A stretch of 64,000 bases of DNA from Ilex aquifolium (taxonomy: Eukaryota > Streptophyta > Magnoliopsida > Aquifoliales > Aquifoliaceae), in contig OX637393.1 of assembly GCA_951799425.1 (NCBI GenBank), forward strand, positions 33,285,244-33,349,243. Reading direction: 5' to 3'. This document shows, one piece after another, positions 11,530 to 20,700 of the stretch; within the stretch, counting starts at the first letter, position 1, and every line of letters begins with the position of its first letter. A model generated the notes under the pieces. It searched no databases, was not told the DNA's origin, and saw only the letters and a list, made by a program, of their open reading frames with translations. Both the position numbers and the translations under genes were made by a program.

Positions 11530-14159
11530 ATGTCTGCTTCTTCTGAAGCCATTCGCTCCTCTGTTTCACTTCTAGGATCTAGGTCAGCCGGGGAAGATAC
11601 GGATTTAGGGGAAGTTGGTGATGAGATTGATAATTTTCCGGGTGTAGAGGTTGTAGAGGCTGAGGTCTACGCCGAGGAGCCTCCCTCCACCTTATCTTCC
11701 CTGCCCCCCAGACCTGACAAAGGCAAAGCTAAGATAAGTGGAGTCGGGGTGGAGGAAAAAACCTCGTATCTAGGGCTTGCCTTTAGGCATGCCGAATCTG
11801 TGGGCTGCAGTAAAGAGGCCCCTAGGCTAATGAAGTCTTATAAAGTTCGGTATGGTTTTCCCCCTAGGGTCGAACCCTGGTGCCCAGATCGATCCGTTTG
11901 TTATGTAGAAAAAGTTCATAACAGAGTCTGCTTCTTTCTTGCTGCTTTTGACAATGGCCTTCGCTTTCCTTTGCATCCCTTCATCAAGGCTGTTCTGCAA
12001 CATTTTCATGTGTGCCCTTCCCAGATCTCCCCCAACTTCTATGGCGTCATGGTTGGTCTGTTAGTCCTGTTTAAGAAGCATAAACTTGGGATTCCTAGCA
12101 TTCCTTTGTTCTTAGAGCTCTTCAATGTAAAACCGACCTCCGGAGGCTTCTTGTATGCCTCCAAGCGTGCCAGCGTTAGGCAGCTCATCTCTGACATTCC
12201 GACCTCCCATAAACACTGGAAGGAACATTTCTTCTTTGTCGGGGGCACCAATTGGGAGTACAACCCTGCTGATAAGACAGACACACTCGGTATCCCTACG
12301 GCCTGGGCTGAACCAGATAATTTACGTGAGTCCTTACTTGAGTTCGAGCTCTGATCTGGAACCTGCCGGCCTCTTATCTTTTTCTTATTTGCATACTTTC
12401 TTCCTCTTAGGTGAACGCTACGAGCTCAGCCCTGAGGACAAAAAGTTGCTAGCAAAGTTGGAGAAGATCAAGCCAGAGAAGTACGCCGACTTGATTGAGT
12501 CAAGGAACCTGGTACAGCTAGGTCTGAGTCTTCCTGTGGCGACTTTAGCGATCCCCTTGTCTGTTTTAGGGGCTGACGAAGGTGATTTCAACGCCATTCT
12601 TTTTCCTTTCTTCATTATCTTTCCTTCCTTTCTCTTTTTCTTTACATTTTCCTACTTCTTCCAGATCTTCCAGGTCCTTCTACCATGAAGGTTATTCCAG
12701 AAGAGCTTCAGGCCAAAATTGCAGAGCTGATGGAGGGTGGCAGGTCTAGGAAACGCAAAGCTCGGGTAGGCTCTGGGAGCGGCCCAAACACTCGAGCTAA
12801 GATCCCCAGGCTGGAAGCATCTTCTCCCCCCTCTGCAGCTGAAGGACAGGTTCCAAGCAAGGCTCCGCCCTCCTCCTCTGGAACTCCACAAGCTGCAACC
12901 ACCTCTTCTTCCCCTCCAGTGGCCCCTTCTAAGTTGGCGTCTGCTCAGGAGAGGGATCAGGCTTCCCCTTCTTCTTCTGAGGTCAAGGAGGCTTTGGAAT
13001 TGGTTCCCGACCTTCAACCCGGGAAGTTCGAATACAGTGCTTCTGGGAAGGTGACTGAAAAAGAGAGAAAGTCTGAGGAGGAAGATGAGGACTCCTTTTT
13101 TGACAATATAGACCTTGCTGCTGGAGCTCTTTCCTCTATCTTTTCTGAATCTGATGTCCTGAAGGCCGCTTCCATGCCCCTGGAGGAATCCATCTCTTTG
13201 GCCCTTCAGGGAGCTGCTACTGTGAGTGTTAACCCCCTGTCTCTCTCTGCTTGTTTGTATTTCGTGGTCTGACATTATTTGCTGTACTTTCCTTATATTC
13301 TCAGGCTGCCCTTCATACGAAAGGTCTGCTGCACCGAGTTCGCTCTCAAGAGAGCTCTTTCCAGGTCTTAAAGAAATACAAGACCAAGGTTTCAGAATTG
13401 TCTCTTGAGAATGAAGACCTCAGAGCTCAGGTGGAGAGCCTTAAAGTGCAGATGGAGGGTCTCAACGAACAGATGGTGAAGCAAGCCTCCGATCTCAAAC
13501 ATACACTGACAGTCAAGGCCAGAGCTGAGGAAGGGGAAAAGAAGACTCGGGATGAGCTGAAGGCGGTTAAGGAAGACCTGCAGGCTAAGGTTGAGGCGTG
13601 GTCCAAGGCTAACCAGGAGGCCTTTGACGCTAAGAGGGAGCTCATCCAGGTTAATCAAGATTATCTTGCCCTCAGTGAGGCTAACGGCAAACTCTGTGAG
13701 GAGCTCGAGGAGCAGAAATATTTGGTTCAAGAGAGAGACAAAGAGTTTGCCGAGCTTAAGGATGAGGCCACCACTTCATGGGCTACTGGATGGCTTGCTT
13801 TTAGGCGTAAGGCTACCAAAGCATATCCAGACCTTGATTTCAATCTCCCTATCCCCACTGAGGAGGAAATGGAAGAATCTGGCACTGACAATGAAGGGGA
13901 TATCTCAGACTCCCCAGCTGCTACCTTAAGTCAAGACACACCCTCCCCTGGGACCTCAGAAGCTATTATCGCGCTCCCTGAGCCTTCAACAACGATTCCT
14001 GAGCTTTCTGCTGCAGCTCCTGCTGTTCCTGTTTCTGCATCCTTTTCAGCTGTCGTGGTGTCTGAAGCCCTTGTTCAAGGTGAGCCCTCAGCAACAGAAG
14101 CAAGGGACTCCTCTACTGAGCTGCGATATCCTTCAATCCCTCTTCTTCCAGAATCCTAG
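11530..14159 (+). CDS. Tat-2 antisense gene A (putative gypsy-type transposase domain, NLS, coiled coil)
   Basis: Runs opposite to gag-pol. Four coding blocks (about 11530-12330, 12410-12575, 12685-13230 and 13300-14159) are separated by T-rich gaps that look like plant introns; splicing is untested. The first block holds a domain with the GLRFPLHPFI...CPSQISPN pattern. I recognise this as the 'putative gypsy type transposon' family (Pfam Transposase_28 style), known from plant Tat-type antisense ORFs. The third block is Ser/Pro/Ala-rich with a basic SRKRKAR signal. The last block is a strong coiled coil of over 100 residues rich in Glu, Lys and Leu, then an acidic Ser/Pro tail. The ATG at 11530 is chosen because the upstream extension is low in complexity. 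No enzyme motif is seen; nuclear localisation is inferred. Confidence 0.65.
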
Positions 14160-15320
14160 GTCTTTTTAGTTGTAATTTCTCTGTAAAGAATTTTTCGTGA
14201 TGTAGTATTTGACTTCATTTATTGCTCTTTTGCTGGCTTAGTATATATATACATATCTTTCAATTTCAGCATATATGTATTTTTGGATTTTGATTCGACT
14301 TCGACTCGAACCGCAACGGTGCACTTATTTGCCTGGCTTTGCATGCACTCAACTTTGTATACTCCCCTTGCCCCCTTTTGCTTTGAGGGGTGCTGTGCAC
14401 TTCTTGAAGCAAAATTACTAGGTTTGAAGAGTACAGGGGACTTGGTGTTATGTTCGACTGCTTTTCCCGAGCCTTTTAAGCTCGGTAGTTGGTACCCTAG
14501 GGGTCCACTCCTTATTCTTCTTCGTCCTAAGCTGCTCAACTCTATATTCTGAACTGGCGTGCTCCTTCAGAGTTGCATAGCTCGTGCTTGTGAGCTTATA
14601 AATTCTTGCTGAGCTAAGACGGTTCTTTTTTCGAACTTGAGAGCTCTGAGCTCTTTGTCTTTTCTGTATGAACTGAAGAGCGCTTTCTGAGCTATTTGGC
14701 TATGTTGTCTGATCTTAAAGTTTATTTCTGAGCTTCGTGGTTCTTTTGTCTGAATTTACGGGTTCTGTCTGAGCTTCATGATTCTTTAAACGAACCCTTC
14801 TCTAGATCAGATAATAAATTTCATTGCTCCATTTCTCTAAGAGTAGAAGACCTTCTTCTACGTTTCACCTCTCTTTTCCCCACATCTTGCTTTGCGGAGT
14901 GCTTTAGGCCTTCCTTAAGCGAGGTTTTGAGCTTTCACACCTCAAAGATTTGGTATACAAGTGCTCTGTTTTTTACTGGGCTGAGCTCAAATATGGAGGG
15001 TATATTACTTGGTGGGGTCAGAATTTTCGTTGGTCGTTTTGAGTGCAAATAGGAGGGGTAGTATCTGGTTTCTTTTCCCGCGTTTTTCTCTCAACCGCTT
15101 CCCATAACCGCCACATCTTTCCCTTTTCCATAACCGCAACCACTTTCCATAACCGTAGCCACTTTCCATAACTGCTGCTACCTTTATTAATTAAGAAACT
15201 GAACAGGCCACTTGATTCCCTCTTTCTTGGCTCTTAGTTTCCTGAAAAGCTCCCAAGTGCATGACCTATTCTTGACTTTCTTCCTGATTTCTTGCATCTT
15301 TTTCCATACCAGCATTTTCG
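14160..15320. other. Spacer between the two antisense genes of Tat-2
   Basis: About 1.2 kb of T-rich, non-coding sequence. GAGCT and GAGCTT motifs recur every 20-60 bases in 14400-14990, a looser form of the element's GAGCTC theme. At 15095-15180 there is a short repeat of CCATAACCGC-like units (five or so). This spacer would serve as 3' end of gene A and promoter of gene B; I see no clear TATA box. Confidence 0.6.
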
Positions 15321-16409
15321 ATGGCTGCCTCCGCTTCTTCTTTGTTCCAGGAACGATCCTCCTTTGGAATCGAACGGGAGTGGCATTGTCGCTATCTGTC
15401 CCCTTCAATACTCGAATCTTCTGACTTGGCGGGCATCAAGAAACGGTTTTTCCCTGATCTTGACTTGCCTATGCGAGTCTCTTCCTCCGACGAGCCTTGT
15501 AACTACCTTCCCCGAGGGGAAGTCTGTTTCTTTGAAGGTGCTATGGACATGGGACTTCGCCTTCCCATTCATCCGGCCATTGGGCGAGTTTTTGCCTATT
15601 ATGGCCTGTGTCCTTCTCGCCTTTCTCCACGAGGATGGGGTGCTATGGTAAGCTTCTTCTTGTTCTGCCGCCTGCATGCTCTTGGCAGGTTCCCCTTTGT
15701 CTCTGAGTTTCTATACTTCTTTGAGATTGAGGAAGATAATGCCCCCTGCTTCAGTTTTTTCCGTTTGAGGGATTTCAATTTACGCCCTCTGGTTCTAGAT
15801 CTTCCCTCCAACCCTGAAGGGTGGTCTGAGCGTTTCTTCTTCGCTTCTGGAGAGGCTTGGAGGTCTCCTGAGGATCGCTGTCGTAAAGCCAGGATTCCTC
15901 GGTCCTGGAAGAGCTTCTCTCGTATTGGTAAGCTCGATCATGGCTCTTTTGAGTACTTTCCTTTTAAAAATATGCTCTGATTATGTCCTTGCTGTGTAGA
16001 TCCACCTGATCTGGATTTACCAGGGATGGTGAATATCAACGAGCTGTTGCTTGTGGAGTCTAAGACTTATTCCGAGCTGATGACGAGCGCAAACCTCTAT
16101 TTGCTTGGGGCTGAGGCTACTGAGTTTGAGTTTTCCACTATTCCTTACTCTTCCTGGACCTCTTTTTCTGATTCTGATGAGGATGGGGATTCTGACATGG
16201 ACGGAAACACCGTCACGAGTTCGAGGAAGCGTAAGAGGGACGATTCCCCTTCTCCTGACTCTCTGTCCACCATCTTCCTTACCTCTATTGGTCAGAAGCT
16301 CCTTAACTCGCTTCAAAAGGCTGAGCAGGAAAGGGATGAGCTGAAGAAAGAGAATGCTAGCCTGAAGGGAGAGGTTGCTGAGCTGAAATCTGAGCTTAAG
16401 AAAGACTAG
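15321..16409 (+). CDS. Tat-2 antisense gene B (second, related transposase-like domain, NLS, coiled coil)
   Basis: A second gene in the same direction as gene A. The first block (15321 to about 15928, starting MAASASSLFQERSS) holds the same domain type as gene A: compare GLRLPIHPAI...CPSRLSP with gene A's GLRFPLHPFI...CPSQISP, and the F-F-F-A/V-G motif near the end. A short T-rich, intron-like gap follows. The second block (about 16003-16409) has an acidic stretch, a basic SRKRKRDD signal and a C-terminal coiled coil (residues from AEQERDELKKE onward). It lacks gene A's long Ser/Pro regions and is much shorter. The shared layout points to a duplication within the element. Function is unknown; dimer formation through the coils is inferred. 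Confidence 0.6.
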
Positions 16410-16577
16410 GATCTTTGTTTCCTTGTATCGTTCTTTCTTTTCTTAAGCGATATCAGACTATGACTCTTCTTGTATTTTTCTGAATATTTGCACTCTCGGA
16501 TATTTCGAATGCCAGACTTTTCATTCATCTCGAATTCTGTTAGGTTATTTCAGCTTACGCAAAAAGTTCGAAACACG

Positions 16578-16705
16578 AACGTAGATGGAAAACAGAAGAT
16601 CATGTCTGCTCTAACCTTGGTCTTTCACTGACCCCCTAGGTCGAACCACGGAGATCGATGGAGAACAGAAGATCATGTCTGCTCCGACCTTACTTCTCAT
16701 CTGAC
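16578..16705. repeat. Two-copy direct repeat in Tat-2 3' region
   Basis: Two related copies of about 80 bases, recognisable by the shared core ACAGAAGATCATGTCTGCTC (about 16592 and 16664). Non-coding; belongs to the variable 3' region of the element. Confidence 0.6.
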
Positions 16706-16797
16706 CTCATAGGTGTTCTCTGTTGTTCTGGACCTTTCGAGGTCTTTGAGTGTGTAGGCAGTGCACAAGGGTATCCGGTCCTGGGGGGTGGACCATT

Positions 16798-16947
16798 GGT
16801 GTCTCCACGGAGCGTTCAGCCTTGAATTTGACTGTTGGTGTCTCCAAGAAGCATTCAGCCTTGAATTTGACTGTTGGTGTCTCCAAGAAGCGTTCAGCCT
16901 TGAATTTGGCTGTTGGTGTCTCCAAGAAGCGTTCAGCCTTGAATTTT
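16798..16947. repeat. 39-base tandem repeat in Tat-2
   Basis: About four copies of a 39-base unit with core GGTGTCTCCAAGAAGCGTTC followed by AGCCTTGAATTTG. Copies differ at one or two bases each. Tandem repeats in the region 3' of pol are a known trait of Tat/Ogre-type elements and have seeded satellites in some plants. Confidence 0.8.
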
Positions 16948-16949
16948 GT

Positions 16950-17675
16950 ACGAGCTGAAGAGCTCGTCTTTAATTTATAAACTTTGAAGCTTATCGTGTT
17001 TTTATGAGCTGAAGAGCTCATCTTTGATTTATAAGCTTTGAAGCTTATCGGGTTTCTATGAGCTGAAGAGCTCATCTTAAATTTATGGGCTGAAGAGCTC
17101 ATCGTTTGTTTATGAGCTGAAGAGCTCATCTTGCATTTATAAGCTTTGAAGCTTATCTTTTGTTTATGAGCTGAAGAGCTCATCTTGCATTTATAAGCTT
17201 TGAAGCTTATCGTTTGTTTATGAGCTGAAGAGCTCATCTTGCATTTATAAGCTTTGAAGCTTATCGTTTGTTTATGAGCTGAACAGCTCATCTTGCATTT
17301 ATAAGCTTTGAAGCTTATCGTTTGTTTATGAGCTGAAGAGCTCATCTTGCATTTATAAGCTTTGAAGCTTATCTTTTGTTTATGAGCTGAAGAGCTCATC
17401 TTGCATTTATAAGCTTTGAAGCTTATCGTTTGTTTATGAGCTGAAGAGCTCATCTTGCATTTATAAGCTTTGAAGCTTATCTTTTGTTTATGAGCTGAAG
17501 AGCTCATCTTGCATTTATAAGCTTTGAAGCTTATCGTTTGTTTATGAGCTGAAGAGCTCATCTTGCATTTATAAGCTTTGAAGCTTATCGTTTGTTTATG
17601 AGCTGAAAAGCTCATCTTGCATTTACAAGCTTTGAAGCTTATCGTTTGTTTATGAGCTGAAGAGCTCATCTTGCT
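16950..17675. repeat. 54-base double-hairpin tandem array in Tat-2
   Basis: About thirteen units, the regular ones spaced exactly 54 bases. Each holds two perfect inverted repeats: GAGCT-GAAG-AGCTC and ATAAGCTT-TG-AAGCTTAT. The first units (16950-17110) are irregular and shorter. The array lies just 3' of the pol stop in element orientation. A long minus-strand open frame through it (16707-17750) is a by-product of the repeat period being divisible by three. Confidence 0.9.
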
Positions 17676-17750
17676 ACTTTGGAGACCATTGGAGGGTGAA
17701 TAAAAGGCTTGCTCTTTCTTATTTAAAAGTAGTTCTATTACAAGTAACAC

Positions 17751-20700
17751 TTACTGAAAAAACTTCTTAAGGTGCTCGGCATTCCACGAGTGAGGTAGAA
17801 CCTTTCCTTCCTCTGTTTGCAACTCGTAATTCCCTGGTCTGATTATCCTTGACACGATATAGGGCCCCTCCCAATTGGGTCCCAATTTCCCATGCGTGGG
17901 ATCCTTTCTCGCAAGCATAAGCCTCCTAAGTACCAAATCTCCAACCTTGAAACTTCTGTGTCTTACCCTCCTGTCATAGTACCTTGCAGTTTTCCTTTGG
18001 TATGTACGGACACGGTGCAGAGCTCTGTCCCTCTTTTCATCCAAGAGATCGAGGTTTAGCAAGAGAGACTCATCATTGTGCTCAGAATCCGCAAACTCCA
18101 CCCTTGGTGATTGGAGCCCTATCTCCACTGGGGCCACTGCCTCGGTCCCAAAGGCCAAAGCAAAGGGGGTTTCCTGAGTCGCAGATCTGGCGGTGGTCCT
18201 GTAGGCCCACAACACCTCCGGAATGTACTCCACCCACTTGCCTTTCAGGTTTTCTAGCTTGGTCTTCAAAGCTGACTTTATGGTTCTTATTGTGACCTCT
18301 GCCTGCCCATTAGACTGGGGATGGGCAGGAGCTGAGAAATAGTTCTTGATTCCGAGCTCGGCACAAAAACTTTTGAACTTTGAATTATCAAACTGCTTTC
18401 CATTGTCAGACACGAATGCTCTGGGAACTCCAAACCTGCAAACTATCGACTTCCAAACGAAGTTTTGAACTTTTTGCTCTGTGATCGTTGCCAAAGGTTC
18501 AACCTCCGCCCATTTAGTAAAGTAATCCACTCCTATGATGGCAAACTTGCACTGCCCCACACCGGTGGGAAGGGGTCCCAGAATGTCCAACCCCCACTGC
18601 TGAAAAGGCCATGGGCTTACCACCGAGGTTAGGAGCTCGGGAGGACAGTGGGACATATTAGCATGCTCTTGGCAAGTTTTGCATTTTCTTACTAAGTCGG
18701 TGGCGCTTGTGAGTATGGTGGGCCAATAATATCCTTGCCTCAGTACTTTTCCTGCCAAGGCCCGAGCTCCTATGTGGTTGCCACATATCCCCTCATGTAC
18801 TTCTCTGAGTATGTAGTTAGCATCTTCGTCTCCTACGCACTTAAGGAGAGGCATTGAAAATCCATGCTTGTACAGTTTCCCTTGCATCAGGGAAAATCTG
18901 GCTGACCTGGCCCTTAGCTTGGATGCCTCCTTGGCATTATTTGGCAAAGTTCCATTCTGAAGGTACTCTACGATGGGATCCATCCAGCTCGGCTGAGCTT
19001 CAATTGATAGAATTTCCCCTTCTTCGATGCTTACCGAGGGCTTTGGAAGGTGCTCTACTGGAATTAGCCTATCCAAATCCTCCTGCGAGGCAGTTGCTAA
19101 CCTTGCCAGAGCATCTGCTCGTGAGTTCTCCACTCTAGGCACGTGTCTGACCTTAACCTGCACGAACTGTTTCATTAGTTCTCGTACCTTTTTGAGGTAC
19201 AGGACCATCTTCTCGCCTCTTGCCTCGTAACACTCTTCTATCTGCTTCACCACCAGTTGAGAATCACTGCAGATCTCCAGCTGCTCTGCTTCCATAGAAT
19301 AGGCAAGATTAAGCCCAGCGATGACGGCTTCATATTCTGCCTCATTATTTGAAGCTTTGAACCCAAATCTGAGGGCATATTCGACGTCTATTCCTTCTGG
19401 GGAGGTCAGGATCATTCCTGCACCGCTTCCCTGAGCATTGGCAGCTCCATCCACTGAAAGCTTCCATATGGGAAGGTCCGGTACTAAATCCGTGGTTTCC
19501 ATAGGCGCTGCTGCTGTGAATTCTGCAATAAAATCTGCCAAAATTTGCCCTTTGATGGCAGCTCTTGGCTTGTACCTGATATCAAACTCGCTGAGCTCTA
19601 CGGCCCATTTAACCAACCTCCCTGAGGATTCTGGCTTGTGTAGTACTTGCTTCATTGGCTGATCTGTTGGAACCTCAACAGTATGAGCCTGGAAATAAGG
19701 TCTAAGTCTCCTAGCTGTTGTAACCAGAGCTAGAACGAGTTTTTCCATCCTTGGATATCTCTCCTCTGCCCCCCTCAGAGCTCTGCTACAGTAGTAGACT
19801 GGTTGCTGAGCTCTGTCTCGCTCCCTAACTAGCGCTGCACTTGTTGAAAAATCTGAAACTGCTAGGTAGAGGGTGAGAATTTCCCCTTCTAGAGGGCTCA
19901 CCAGAACAGGGGGAGAGCTCATATATCTCTTTAGGTCTTCGAATGCTTCTTCACACTTGGCATCCCAGTGGAATGCCTTCTTCAAGATTTGAAAAAATGG
20001 CTGGCATTTATCGCTAGCCCTAGACACAAAACGGCTCAGTGCAGCTATCCTGCCTGTCAAACGTTGCACCTCTTTCGTGTTGGATGGTGATTGCATTTCC
20101 ATCATTGCTCTAACCTTTTCTGGATTGGCTTCAATCCCTCTGCTGTTAACTATAAAGCCCAGAAATTTTCCTGCCGAGACCCCAAATGCGCATTTCGCAG
20201 GGTTTAACTTCATTTTGTATTCCCTTAGAATTCGGAATGACTCAGCTAAGTGCTCGATGTGGAGCTCTGCTTTCAGTGACTTCACTAGCATGTCATCAAT
20301 GTAAACTTCCATGGATGCTCCTATTTGCTTCTGGAACATTTTATTTACTAACCGCTGGTAAGTGGCTCCAGCGTTCTTCAATCCGAAGGGCATGACCTGA
20401 TAACAATATGTTCCCTGTTCAGTCACAAAGGAGGTCTTCTCCTGATCGCTGGGATCCATCCTGATCTGGTTGTAGCCTGAGAAGGCGTCCATGAAGCTGA
20501 GGAGCTCGTGCCCTGCAGTGGCATCCACTATTAGGTCAATCCGAGGTAAAGGAAAACTGTCCTTGGGGCATGCTCGGTTGAGATCAGTGAAGTCGATGCA
20601 CAATCGCCACTTCCCATTGGTTTTCTTTACAAGAACTACATTTGCTAACCAAGTGGGGTAATGAACCTCCCTGATAGCCTTGGCATGGAGGAGTTTGCTG

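Noticed and set aside
16950-17675. A CRISPR-like array
   Set aside because: Units are direct tandem repeats without unique spacers, and the context is a plant retrotransposon.
16707-17750. A 347-codon minus-strand open frame made of repeated CKMSSSAHKQTISFKAYK-like units
   Set aside because: It is the 54-base hairpin array read in a frame that the period (divisible by three) keeps open. Composition and position give no sign of a protein gene.
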